The notes: generated by a model from the letters alone, not told the origin. Shown: positions 1 to 6,623, numbered from the stretch's first letter. The stretch: 8,470 nucleotides of DNA from an uncultured Gammaproteobacteria bacterium (GCA_913009215.1 CAJVXG010000059.1:1-8470); one strand, 5' to 3'. Made by a program: numbers and translations.

Positions 1-424
1 CCGACTCCATCCGAATGATGGCCACCGACAGGTGTGAGTAGTAATGGATCACGACACCAATCCGTTCTCCGCCGGTGACAGCTGGTGGGGTGGCCGCCGC
101 TACCGGCTTGCTGACTGCCTTTTTCTTTGGTGTTTTGGTCTTGCGCGCCACCTTCTTCTTTGCTTTTTTCTTAGCCGCCTTTTTTTTGGCCGTTTTCTTT
201 ACGGCCTTCTTTTTCTTCGCCTTGGTCTTGCGCTTTACCTTCTTTTTCACTTTTTTCTTCTTCGCAACCTTCTTTTTGGCGGTTTTCTTTTTAGTCGCCT
301 TCTTTTTCTTAACCGCTTTTTTCTTCTTTGTCTTGGCCTTGCGCTTTACTTTCTTTTTCTCGGTTTTCTTCCTGGCCGACCGTTTCTTTGCCTTGGTTTT
401 TTTTGCTTTCTTTTTGACTGCCAT
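1..424 (-). CDS. Lysine-rich histone H1/AlgP-like N-terminus joined to an EF-Tu domain-2-like module (3' end outside window)
   Basis: The frame begins MAVKKKAKKTKAKK at 424 and is still open at the window edge, giving 141 residues. Residues 2-106 are almost entirely Lys with Ala, Thr, Val and Arg. They contain loose repeats: a V-K-R-K-(A/T)-K-(T/A)-K motif recurs at residues 26 and 63, and a related V-A-R-K-T-K motif at 92. Residues 107-118 form a Pro/Ala linker. From residue 119 the sequence becomes globular (GERIGVVIHYYSHLSVAVI), which I recognise as the start of small 'translation elongation factor-like' proteins related to EF-Tu domain 2. The basic tail resembles bacterial H1-like and AlgP proteins that bind DNA or RNA. 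Start choice is firm: AAAGGAGG lies 8 bases upstream. It is the leftmost member of a minus-strand unit whose further genes are not visible. Coding potential is certain; the domain-2 assignment rests on 23 residues and family memory. The two plus-strand frames across it are Leu/Phe-rich mirror images. Confidence 0.85.
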   Translation of the reverse strand, partial: MAVKKKAKKTKAKKRSARKKTEKKKVKRKAKTKKKKAVKKKKATKKKTAKKKVAKKKKVKKKVKRKTKAKKKKAVKKTAKKKAAKKKAKKKVARKTKTPKKKAVSKPVAAATPPAVTGGERIGVVIHYYSHLSVAIIRMES

Positions 425-432
425 TCTGGAAT

Positions 433-440
433 CCTCCTTT
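433..440 (-). promoter_or_regulatory. Strong ribosome binding site of the lysine-rich gene
   Basis: Read on the minus strand, AAAGGAGG is followed by an 8-base spacer and then ATG at 424. This is a near-perfect Shine-Dalgarno sequence. It fixes the start codon and suggests high expression, as expected for an abundant nucleoid- or ribosome-associated protein. Confidence 0.8.
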
Positions 441-529
441 TCAGGGATATTCAGATTTATGGGGAGGGAATATGCTATATGGTCTTAATCTAGCCCTCCC
501 GGCCTGACAAATCAATTGAAAAATAGGAC

Positions 530-549
530 AAAAAAAGCCGCATTAGCGG
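530..549 (-). terminator. Small CCGC-TAAT-GCGG hairpin followed by seven T residues
   Basis: On the minus strand a 4-bp GC stem (546-549 with 538-541) and a TAAT loop are followed by a C and a run of seven T. This has the shape of a weak intrinsic terminator. It lies just downstream of the CATAAT element at 558-563, so a transcript from that promoter would carry the hairpin at its extreme 5' end. It could then act as a 5' stem rather than a terminator. The short stem makes termination doubtful. Confidence 0.3.
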
Positions 550-557
550 GGTTTCAG

Positions 558-600
558 ATTATGATGGATTTTGACGTCATTATTAATTGATAATGATCAG
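558..600 (-). promoter_or_regulatory. Putative FNR/DNR-activated promoter facing the lysine-rich gene
   Basis: TTGAT-AATG-ATCAG at 587-600 matches the FNR/DNR palindrome TTGAT-N4-ATCAA at 9 of 10 positions. On the minus strand, 23 bases beyond it, lies CATAAT (563-558), a 5/6 match to the sigma-70 -10 element. A class II FNR site centred at -41.5 has a gap of about 22 bases, so the geometry fits, and the start site would be near 551. The box overlaps an 18-bp near-palindrome at 578-595 (cattattaa/ttgataatg). From 551 the first downstream gene on this strand starts at 424, giving a leader of about 127 nt. Family knowledge supports oxygen or NO control; actual use is inference. Confidence 0.4.
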
Positions 601-892
601 GTAAATAAGGCAGATTTAACTGCTCGGTGTCAGAGTGGCATTGCTAACTACTGGACCAAGCCCAATTGACATAAATTAAATAGATATTCAGCGACTTATA
701 TAGATTTCTTTATTACAATAATTGATACAGATAATTGCGCTAAATCAAATTATTCATTCCTCTTTCACTTCAAAATAACCTCGTGTGAATGCAATTAAAT
801 GTTACCAGCGACCCACTTGGGCAGCGACATGTTTTTTATTGACTCCTGACCATTAAAGGATGAAGGGTAGCAATAATCTGAGGTAGTAATCG
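601..892. other. AT-rich spacer upstream of the cytochrome c gene
   Basis: No convincing gene is present. The stretch around 660-760 is very AT-rich and has two weaker FNR-like motifs, each 8/10: TTGAC-ATAA-ATTAA at 666-679 and TTGAT-ACAG-ATAAT at 722-735. Matches this weak are expected by chance a few times in a window this size, so I do not call them sites. The cytochrome promoter probably lies here, but I cannot place its -10 and -35 elements securely. Confidence 0.35.
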
Positions 893-1564
893 ATGTTGAC
901 TAATTATCCACTGGTTTTTGTGAAATTCTCAGTGCTCCTTATAGTACTGTTCACGATAGAAGTAGCATTCTCTGGGAATAAAGGAGAATTGACACTAAGG
1001 CAGCAGATCAGGGCGAGTATTGAAAAAGTAAAAATCAACAAGGCAACCAGGGAGGCCGCAATCAAAAAAGGCAGGGACGTTGCATCCTTCTGTGCCTATT
1101 GCCACGGATTTGACGGCAACAGTATTAAACCGAAGATCCCCAATCTTGCCGATCAGGACCCGACTTATCTTATGGACCAGATCGAAAAATTTGCCGATGG
1201 ACGGCGCAAGGATTTCACGACAGTGATGCAGCAATTAGCAAAACGGTTTACCCGGGAAGAGAAGATTGCCCTGGTTGTCTATTATGCCAGTGTCCGCCTT
1301 AAACCCCTGAGCCAAGATCCCATCTTGGCGGCTAAAGGTAGGCCAATATACCAGAAGCGATGCCAGCTATGCCATGGCGTGAGAGGCCGCGCCAAAGATG
1401 GTTATGCTCGTATAGCCGGGCAACAACCCACTTATGTAATAACCACGCTGAAGAATTTCAGGGATAAAGCAGGTGACCGGAGCAGCAGGGTTATGTCTAC
1501 AGTAACTCGCGGTTTGAGCGATAGTGATATACGAGCTTTAGCAGCATATATCATAGGTCTGTAG
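893..1564 (+). CDS. Periplasmic dihaem cytochrome c (cytochrome c4-like)
   Basis: This is a 223-residue protein with two covalent haem sites, CAYCH at residues 67-71 and CQLCH at 157-161. They sit in two similar halves typical of cytochrome c4/c553-type tandem cytochromes. Likely distal ligands are Met112 (TTVMQQLAKRFT) and Met201 (RVMSTVTRGLSDSDI). The N-terminus is a signal sequence with a hydrophobic core at about residues 12-26, so the protein is exported. It may stay membrane-tethered, since no clean cleavage motif is obvious. Family role: electron transfer between a quinol-oxidising complex and a terminal oxidase or reductase. The GAGG ribosome site lies 9 bases before ATG. It is not tightly linked to other genes; 254 bp separate it from the next. 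The linker between signal and first haem (residues 30-60) is unusually long and basic for a c4. The specific partner is unknown. Confidence 0.9.
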   Translation: MLTNYPLVFVKFSVLLIVLFTIEVAFSGNKGELTLRQQIRASIEKVKINKATREAAIKKGRDVASFCAYCHGFDGNSIKPKIPNLADQDPTYLMDQIEKFADGRRKDFTTVMQQLAKRFTREEKIALVVYYASVRLKPLSQDPILAAKGRPIYQKRCQLCHGVRGRAKDGYARIAGQQPTYVITTLKNFRDKAGDRSSRVMSTVTRGLSDSDIRALAAYIIGL

Positions 1565-1762
1565 CAACCGTAGTTGTTTAGTTGGTAAGTTTATAAACGG
1601 TGCGTTCATAGCACCGAGATACCGCGATAAAGTAGGAATTTCCGTTATGCTGGGCCCGGACAAACAAGCTATAGTATCTTTTGGATATCGATGGTAAATG
1701 GCAATATAGCAGTAAAGCATGGTCAATCGCTGTTATTTCCTGTATTTATGGGATTGAATCCA

Positions 1763-1791
1763 TTGCGACCCAATTACGACACAGTTATAGC
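1763..1791 (+). promoter_or_regulatory. Possible sigma-70 promoter of the CARDB-like gene
   Basis: TTGCGA (1763-1768), a 17-base spacer and TATAGC (1786-1791) precede the CARDB-like gene. They would give a start site about 20 bases upstream of its ATG at 1819. Spacing is ideal and both hexamers match at four of six positions. This is suggestive only. Confidence 0.3.
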
Positions 1792-1818
1792 AATACACTA
1801 AATCAAAGAGGATTACAG

Positions 1819-2319
1819 ATGAAAATCATTTCTAGATCAATAGTTTTTGTTATGTTGTCAAGTTTGGCGATCACCATATCCGCGGCGGGCCCTGCTCCCA
1901 TAGCGCCGCTGAAGATGAAAATGGCGTCAATTAAGGCCAAGGCTAATCTTGTGGTTTCTACTGCCGGATGGAGTGGAGAGTTCTGCACCAGTATTTGTCC
2001 ACAGATTAAACAGGACTTAAAGATCAACAAATCCAAATGCAAGCTGTTTGTTCAGGTCGCTAACATGGGTAATAAATCGACCGGCGCATTTGCTGTCCAG
2101 GTAAAATACACGCATTGGAAGGGCAGCGCGACCTTACAGAAGGTCAAGTGGATCGGCTCAGGCCTGGCAGCCAAGAATAAGGGTAGTTGGCATAAAAATT
2201 TGTATTTTGATCTAGGTTATTATCGTAGTGACAAGCCCGTTACCGTTATTGTCGATTATTCAAGCAAGGTACCCGAGTCCAATGAAAGCGACAATAGTAA
2301 GTCAATATTATTACCCTGA
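1819..2319 (+). CDS. Small secreted protein with a CARDB-type (Ig-like) domain
   Basis: The ATG at 1819 is preceded by AGAGGA six bases upstream and starts a clear signal peptide, MKIISRSIVFVMLSSLAI, with probable cleavage after the ISA or SAA at residues 20-23. The open frame extends 138 bases further upstream, but that part has no ribosome site and would bury the signal, so the shorter 166-residue form is chosen. Residues 43-166 have the pattern of CARDB domains, which are Ig-like beta sandwiches in surface and extracellular proteins. They run from NLVVSTAGW through KLFVQVANMGNKSTGAF to the hallmark ending VPESNESDNSKSI. Three cysteines (56, 60, 74) lie in an early loop, so a disulfide is possible. 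It stands alone, without the enzyme or adhesin domains CARDB usually accompanies. Probable role: periplasmic or secreted binding protein of unknown ligand. Confidence 0.75.
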   Translation: MKIISRSIVFVMLSSLAITISAAGPAPIAPLKMKMASIKAKANLVVSTAGWSGEFCTSICPQIKQDLKINKSKCKLFVQVANMGNKSTGAFAVQVKYTHWKGSATLQKVKWIGSGLAAKNKGSWHKNLYFDLGYYRSDKPVTVIVDYSSKVPESNESDNSKSILLP

Positions 2320-2370
2320 AATAACCTAGCATCCACAAAGCCAGCAAGCATGGGCGGTATTTTCTGACCT

Positions 2371-3039
2371 ATGGCCGACACCGCTATAATTTATAATCCC
2401 CCCGTGAACCGGGGGCTCGATATTCTGTTCCAGGACGACACGCTATTGGTGTTGAACAAGCCTTGCGGTTTATTGTCGGTACCGGGCAAGGGTGTTGATC
2501 GCCAGGACAGCCTGGCGACGCGGGTGCAGGCGGAATATCCGGAGGCCAAGGTGGTCCACCGGCTGGACATGTCCACCTCCGGTATTATGCTGATGGCCTG
2601 TGGTAAATTGTCGCAAAGCCAGTTAAGTAAACAATTCCAGCAGCGACAGGTACAAAAAATCTATATCGTTGTGGTGGATGGCAAGCTGGAACTGGACAAT
2701 GGAGAAATTGATTTGCCGTTGATTACCGACTGGCCTAATCGGCCAAAACAAAAAGTGGATTTGATGCATGGTAAGTCATCACAGACACGTTATCAGGTTC
2801 TGCAATACAATGGCGCCGATAACACCACGCGTGTCCGGCTGGAACCTGTTACCGGGCGTTCGCATCAACTGCGGGTGCATATGCAGCAGCTGGGGCATGC
2901 CATTGTCGGTGACCGACTCTATGCCAGTAAAGAGATACAGAACAAAGCCGATCGGTTGTTGTTACATGCTCAGTCCATCAGTTTTACACATCCGGTAACC
3001 ATGCAAGCCGTGTCGTTTGATAGTCCGGCACCGTTCTGA
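2371..3039 (+). CDS. rluA: RluA, dual-specificity pseudouridine synthase (23S rRNA and tRNA)
   Basis: This 222-residue protein is colinear with E. coli RluA (219 residues), which makes pseudouridine at 23S rRNA U746 and at tRNA U32. Visible motifs are NKPCGLLSVPGK at residues 29-40, the catalytic HRLD at 63-66 (Asp66 is the nucleophile) followed by MSTSG, DWPNRPKQKV at 120-129, and GRSHQLRVHM at 162-171. DWPNRPKQKV distinguishes RluA from the larger RluC and RluD, and there is no S4 domain. Acts on RNA in the cytoplasm. I see no good Shine-Dalgarno before ATG 2371; an ATG at 2350 is closed by a stop after five codons, so 2371 is the best start. It ends 9 bp from the convergently transcribed zinc-ribbon gene, leaving almost no room for a terminator between the two. 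Confidence 0.93.
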   Translation: MADTAIIYNPPVNRGLDILFQDDTLLVLNKPCGLLSVPGKGVDRQDSLATRVQAEYPEAKVVHRLDMSTSGIMLMACGKLSQSQLSKQFQQRQVQKIYIVVVDGKLELDNGEIDLPLITDWPNRPKQKVDLMHGKSSQTRYQVLQYNGADNTTRVRLEPVTGRSHQLRVHMQQLGHAIVGDRLYASKEIQNKADRLLLHAQSISFTHPVTMQAVSFDSPAPF

Positions 3040-3048
3040 GATCAGCAT

Positions 3049-3477
3049 TCAAGAGAACAGACTTTTCAGACTGACCCAGAAGGATTTACGCAGATCCCGG
3101 GCATCCAGGCGCGATTTCTCGAAAAAGATTTCCAGTGCCTGCAGTTCACCTTTATCCAGCCAGATGCCATGACATTTTGGGCATTTGTCGATCATGATTT
3201 GTGAGGTGTAGGCGTATTCCTTGCGTTCCATCGTGGTGTTGCAATCCGGACAGGTAATCTCAGCGGCCTTTTTCTGTAGGGCCATGGTGTAGGCACTGCC
3301 GACGTAATCGGGGAATTTTTCCAGTTCCTCGATGTAGTCGTTCTCGATGGTTTCCTCGATCGCCTCGAGCTCACCCTTATCGAGCCAGACACCGGCACAA
3401 CGGGGGCAGACGTCGATTTCGATATCGGCCTCATAGGTTTGTTTTTCCAGTTCATTATTATCTATTGGGCAATGCAT
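3049..3477 (-). CDS. Double zinc-ribbon (zf-TFIIB) protein
   Basis: This 142-residue cytoplasmic protein is built from two copies of a TFIIB-type zinc ribbon joined by an acidic helical linker. Copy one has C3, C24 and C27 in CPRCAGVWLDKGELEAIE. Copy two has C76, C79, C99 and C102 in CPKCHGIWLDKGELQALE. Copy one reads CPID where copy two reads CPDC, so its second ligand is missing or supplied by Asp6; this variant is common in the family as I remember it. The linker (about 39-70) carries many Glu and Asp, and the C-terminus (121-142) is basic and aromatic. The exact function of the family is unknown; nucleic-acid or protein binding is usually assumed. AAGGA 10 bases upstream supports the ATG, and a minus-strand CATAAT at 3523-3518 may be its -10. 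It converges on rluA. Confidence 0.88.
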   Translation of the reverse strand: MHCPIDNNELEKQTYEADIEIDVCPRCAGVWLDKGELEAIEETIENDYIEELEKFPDYVGSAYTMALQKKAAEITCPDCNTTMERKEYAYTSQIMIDKCPKCHGIWLDKGELQALEIFFEKSRLDARDLRKSFWVSLKSLFS

Positions 3478-3517
3478 GACGATTTAATCCTTGAGGAAAT
3501 TCCCGTTATTAAACCAT

Positions 3518-3547
3518 ATTATGCGTGATTTTTTAATTTAATGTTTA
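3518..3547 (-). promoter_or_regulatory. Possible promoter of the zinc-ribbon gene
   Basis: On the minus strand TAAACA (3547-3542), an 18-base spacer and CATAAT (3523-3518) lie about 40 bases ahead of the start codon in very AT-rich DNA. The -10 is a 5/6 match and the -35 about 4/6. Confidence 0.3.
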
Positions 3548-3756
3548 GTGCCGTTGGATTCTGTCGGATCATCGTCCATTGGGAGGATCTCAAAGGTCAT
3601 CAAACTGGTGACTGCGCACGGCCCGGATACCCCTGGATTATGACGGAGCCACTATTGATGTAGGATAATTCTGCATATTTTTAGATATTAGGCAATCGAG
3701 TCGATCCTTACTATACTTTTTTTACTGGCCATAATTCTGGTCCGGGAGGTGTGTAC
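3548..3756. other. Gene-free spacer between the zinc-ribbon and 99-residue genes
   Basis: No gene could be supported in the spacer between these divergent genes. A TATACT at 3712-3717 could be the -10 of a plus-strand promoter for the 99-residue gene, but no good -35 precedes it at 16-18 bases. The mixed-composition block 3550-3660 shows no reading frame that resembles a protein. Confidence 0.3.
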
Positions 3757-3803
3757 ATGCCGCTTATCTGCAGTATATGAGTTGTTTTGAATTGACTGGA
3801 TGA
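3757..3803 (+). CDS. Two overlapping micro-ORFs (7 and 8 codons) in the leader of the 99-residue gene
   Basis: GGGAGGTG at 3744-3751 is a very strong ribosome site, followed by ATG at 3757 and the peptide MPLICSI ending at TGA 3778-3780. The TGA overlaps a second ATG (3777-3779) as ATGA, which opens MSCFELTG ending at 3803. The ATG of the 99-residue protein follows 5 bases later. The arrangement resembles translational coupling or a leader peptide. It could equally be chance, or the relic of a longer decayed frame. No attenuator hairpin is visible between the micro-ORFs and the gene. Confidence 0.3.
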
Positions 3804-3808
3804 GGTAG

Positions 3809-4108
3809 ATGATAAAAATACCCAAGAAGATCGATGGCGCCCGGGTCCTGTTTCATACCTGTGTAAGTGACGATATTGATGGTTTCGGTACTGTTAATTA
3901 CATGGACGGCAGCCATGAAAAAATTACAGGCTTGGCTATTTGCCGTTACAGCAATAATAAGAAGGCAATATTTCTTTTTGTCTGTAATGACAATTGGGAG
4001 GTGGTTGGGGATATACAATACCAGGAAGTGAATGACGCCATTGAAGATGCATTAAGATTTTACGGTGGTAGTCCATCGGGTTGGGTTAAGGCCAAAAAAA
4101 AGAAATGA
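3809..4108 (+). CDS. Uncharacterised 99-residue protein
   Basis: This small cytoplasmic protein runs from MIKIPKKIDGARVLFHTCVSDD to a basic WVKAKKKK tail. It has no signal peptide or membrane segment. The pattern suggests an all-beta N-terminal half (residues 10-65, with DIDGFGTVNYMDGS, ITGLAICRY and AIFLFVCNDNWEVVGD) and a helix (EVNDAIEDALRFY, about 75-88). I have an impression of similar short proteins opening with K-IDGA-VL in other bacteria, but I cannot name a family or function. GGATGAGG lies just upstream of ATG, supporting the start. It is preceded by the overlapping micro-ORFs and followed, 55 bases after its stop, by a strong hairpin shared with the convergent cbbQO unit. The Lys tail is coded by an A-rich run near the gene end. 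Confidence 0.7.
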   Translation: MIKIPKKIDGARVLFHTCVSDDIDGFGTVNYMDGSHEKITGLAICRYSNNKKAIFLFVCNDNWEVVGDIQYQEVNDAIEDALRFYGGSPSGWVKAKKKK

Positions 4109-4163
4109 ATAATATTTCTATATATTTTTGTCTGATTCAATATCGGTCTAATTAACAGAACAT

Positions 4164-4191
4164 AAAAAAAAGCCCCGACCCCGGGGCTTTT
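4164..4191 (-). terminator. Strong intrinsic terminator, mainly for the minus-strand cbbQO unit
   Basis: A perfect 10-bp stem, AAAAGCCCCG (4168-4177) pairing with CGGGGCTTTT (4182-4191), has a 4-base loop. On the minus strand it is followed by an eight-residue T run, counting the Ts that pair in the stem, so it is a classical terminator for transcripts coming from cbbO. On the plus strand only the four stem Ts follow, so it would work more weakly for the 99-residue gene. It lies between these two convergent genes. Confidence 0.9.
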
Positions 4192-4493
4192 CAAGTCCTC
4201 TAACCACTTCAATTTTTATTATGTAATGATTTTATCTCCGACAACAGCGGTGACAACGCCCTTTCCAATACTTTTTGCCTGGAAACTGGTGTCAGTAAAC
4301 GAAATTTGTATTACTACCGGTAATACCGGTGAGGCCACTATCGAGTACAGCAGGGAAATGCCGCCGCCTCAGCGACATGATCCTGAGACCATTCTCATCC
4401 GAGCCAGAGCCGGCGTCAACCTCGTTTGTTATCAGCATGAAAACATGAGAAAAAACACGAGAAAATCCTATACACGTACTAATAATATGGTAA
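4192..4493. other. Unassigned 300-bp stretch between the cbbO stop and its terminator
   Basis: The middle (about 4240-4440) is richer in G+C than neighbouring intergenic DNA and looks like coding or formerly coding sequence on the minus strand. One minus frame reads FQAKSIGKGVVTAVVGDKIIT and stops at 4219-4221, 28 bases before the terminator, but it has no ATG and is closed upstream by a TGA. Another minus frame (ATG 4438 to stop 4292) encodes 48 residues ending LDSGLTGITGSNTNFVY, without a ribosome site. The two frames abut as if one frameshift separated them. A plus-strand frame from 4226 lacks a ribosome site and runs into the cbbO 3' end. I cannot support a functional gene; a decayed small gene is possible. 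Confidence 0.35.
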
Positions 4494-6614
4494 TTATGTC
4501 GTCAGTCGGCGATAGATATCGGAGACCTTGAGCGGTAATTTGCGAACCTCGTCCACGACCGTGTAACCGGCGTCACCATACATATAGGTCAGATAATCCT
4601 TCGCCTCGGTATCAATGGTAATGCAATAGGGATGTATGCTATCGCGTCGCGCCTCCATCAGGGCGCGACGCGTGTCTTCAATACCGTATTGGCCACGGTA
4701 ATTATCATAATCATCCGGTTTGCCATCGGATATAGTGATCAGGATGCGTGTAGTGGCGGCTACTTCGTTTAGTTTGTGACTTAGATGGCGGATTGCGAAT
4801 CCCATCCTGGTGTAATCCTGGGGCTGGATACCACTGATGCGGGCTTTGACTTCGTTGTCATAGTTCTCATCGAAAGATTTTATTTTGAAAATTTCACAAC
4901 GCTTCCTGGCCATACCGGAGAATCCATAAATGGCATAGCGGTCACCCAGACTCTCCATAGTTTCTGACAGCAGTATCAACGACTCCCTTTCGGCATCGTT
5001 AATCCATCCCTTGGTAGAGCCGCTCATGTCTACCATAAAGATAACGGCAATATTGCGTTCCGCCCGGTGCATATGGGTAAACAAGCGATCGCTCATTTCG
5101 CTGCCATCGCGGGCATCCGCCAGGGCCTCGATCAGGGCATCGATATCAATACCATCGCCATTGACCTGACGTTTAAGGAGTTTATCTTCATCTCGCATGG
5201 CCTCGAACGTTTTACGTAAATGTTTTATCAAACCGCTGTAGCGGCTGAGCGTCTTGCTGACAAAGTCATCGTATACAGGGCCAACAGTTTTTTCTCTTAC
5301 AGCACACCAGTTCTTTCGATAATGCTGGCGTTGATAGTCCCATTCCTTGTAAAGGAAGGCGCCGTCTTCATGGTATGTCCCTTGCCATACTTCATCCGGA
5401 TCGGCTTCCTGTTCCTTGATGTAATCAGGATCATAATCACCCGGCCCGGCAGGCACCAGGTAGTCGTCCGGAATATCGCCAAGATCCTGCTGGATGGATG
5501 TCAGCAAGCTTTCTATATCGGGAGGTAAAGGCAAGGGCTGGTCGTCAAGGGTGATAGACATACGATAGCCATCGGGTTCCGCAGGATCTTCAGTACGTTT
5601 TGCCTTGAACTTCAGGCTTTGGCGATCAGATTCCGTGACATCACTCTGCATATCATCGGCCATCTGTATAAGGGCTGAGCGTAAAGCCGCCTTCTCTTTT
5701 TCCAGTCTGGCTCGCAAACAGATTTCGATGAGTTCAGGACGGAGTATACCGTGATAGACGGCAGGAGATGGAGCAACAAGCTGCATAATATGCTGATGGG
5801 TCATCGACAGGGCATCACTGACTGTGGCGCCGGGTGAGCGCAGTGCCCTGGTTAATTCAAGCCAAGAATCATCTTCTGCAATCGCCAATTGTTGTTTGAT
5901 ATGGACCATATCCCGGAACAGTCCGGGGAGCTCCCGTTTAATGCCGGCTTCCAGCCGCACACTCTCGAACGCATGAAACAAAGGCAGGAATTTTTCGGGA
6001 TGTTGCTGTTGTCCGAGTATTTCATTAAGAGGTATACGGAAGGTGCCAAAGCGGCTTTGTGCCCACAGGCAGGCGACCATGGCCTTGTAACACAGGAAAT
6101 TATCATTACGGTTGGCCAGTAATGTTGTGACCGGAGGCAGAAATACAGTTTCGCTATCGGTATATGCCGTTTCTGCGCTTTCAATCTTTAGCTTGCGACC
6201 GGACAAGCCATGTGCAAAATGCAGGAGTATGCCGATTTCCTCTTCAAGTACGGAACCAAAGGCACGTTCATGACTTTCCTTAACAAAACGTTCAACATTC
6301 TGGATGATGGCCAATGCCGGGTGCAGGCCCCGCTGATCATAGATATCCATGGCATAGAGTGCCCAGGCCTCAATGGTGCGTCTATCCAGCTGATCCAGGG
6401 CGGTTACCGCCTGGTTGATAAATTGATAGGCCAGTTGGATATTGGTGCTGGCCACGCGTTTTACCCAGTCGATAATGTAATCCTGTTCCTGGCGTTTTAA
6501 TGTGGCCAGTACCGCAGCGGGTGCTACCGTTTTCAGGAAAGAGAATTCGACTTCCAGATAATCATCGAGTTGTGCCTCGATTTGTCCAGTCGTTAGTGGT
6601 TTGCCGGGAGGCAT
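4494..6614 (-). CDS. cbbO: CbbO/NorD-family VWA-domain protein, adaptor of the AAA+ partner
   Basis: This 706-residue protein has a long helical N-terminal region (about 1-330), an acidic middle segment, the family signature YKEWD...WC (422-437), and a C-terminal von Willebrand A domain. The metal-ion site is complete: DMSGS at 529-533, Thr602 (DYTRMG) and Asp630 (SDGKPDD). In known relatives the VWA protein binds the client (Rubisco for CbbO, nitric oxide reductase for NorD) and couples it to a ring of the AAA+ partner. It starts 9 bp after the cbbQ-like stop, so the two are co-transcribed and probably translationally coupled; no clear Shine-Dalgarno is visible. Length falls between the NorD (about 640) and CbbO (above 700) types as I remember them. 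The CbbO label is preferred because of the partner's sequence, but no Rubisco or nor structural gene is present. NorD or an orphan paralogue remains possible. Confidence 0.8.
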   Translation of the reverse strand: MPPGKPLTTGQIEAQLDDYLEVEFSFLKTVAPAAVLATLKRQEQDYIIDWVKRVASTNIQLAYQFINQAVTALDQLDRRTIEAWALYAMDIYDQRGLHPALAIIQNVERFVKESHERAFGSVLEEEIGILLHFAHGLSGRKLKIESAETAYTDSETVFLPPVTTLLANRNDNFLCYKAMVACLWAQSRFGTFRIPLNEILGQQQHPEKFLPLFHAFESVRLEAGIKRELPGLFRDMVHIKQQLAIAEDDSWLELTRALRSPGATVSDALSMTHQHIMQLVAPSPAVYHGILRPELIEICLRARLEKEKAALRSALIQMADDMQSDVTESDRQSLKFKAKRTEDPAEPDGYRMSITLDDQPLPLPPDIESLLTSIQQDLGDIPDDYLVPAGPGDYDPDYIKEQEADPDEVWQGTYHEDGAFLYKEWDYQRQHYRKNWCAVREKTVGPVYDDFVSKTLSRYSGLIKHLRKTFEAMRDEDKLLKRQVNGDGIDIDALIEALADARDGSEMSDRLFTHMHRAERNIAVIFMVDMSGSTKGWINDAERESLILLSETMESLGDRYAIYGFSGMARKRCEIFKIKSFDENYDNEVKARISGIQPQDYTRMGFAIRHLSHKLNEVAATTRILITISDGKPDDYDNYRGQYGIEDTRRALMEARRDSIHPYCITIDTEAKDYLTYMYGDAGYTVVDEVRKLPLKVSDIYRRLTT

Positions 6615-6623
6615 GACCGGGAA

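Noticed and set aside
75..424. Tandem DNA repeat or CRISPR-like array in the T-rich left edge
   Set aside because: The periodicity comes from lysine codons and a degenerate protein repeat of about 29-37 residues; there are no conserved repeats with unique spacers.
44..493. Two long plus-strand frames over the left edge, rich in Leu, Phe and Ala
   Set aside because: They are mirror frames of the polylysine-coding minus strand. AAA/AAG runs read as Phe/Leu on the other strand, which gives spurious hydrophobic proteins; neither has a ribosome site.
589..607. Fur-box-like GATAATGATCAG sequence
   Set aside because: Only the first nine or so bases fit the Fur consensus. The same bases are better explained by the FNR-type palindrome.
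666..735. Two 8/10 FNR-like motifs upstream of the cytochrome gene (666-679 and 722-735)
   Set aside because: About three or four 8/10 matches are expected by chance in a window this size, and more in AT-rich DNA; no -10 element sits at the proper distance.
1681..1818. Upstream extension of the CARDB-like gene by 46 codons
   Set aside because: It has no ribosome site and would bury the signal peptide. The ATG at 1819 has both a good site and the signal directly after it.
4226..4531. Plus-strand 101-codon frame after the terminator
   Set aside because: No ribosome site, protein sequence of low plausibility, overlaps the 3' end of the cbbO-like gene, and sits in a stretch that looks minus-strand if anything.
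5220..5528. 102-codon plus-strand frame inside the cbbO-like gene
   Set aside because: The minus-strand gene has continuous family similarity here, so this is a shadow.
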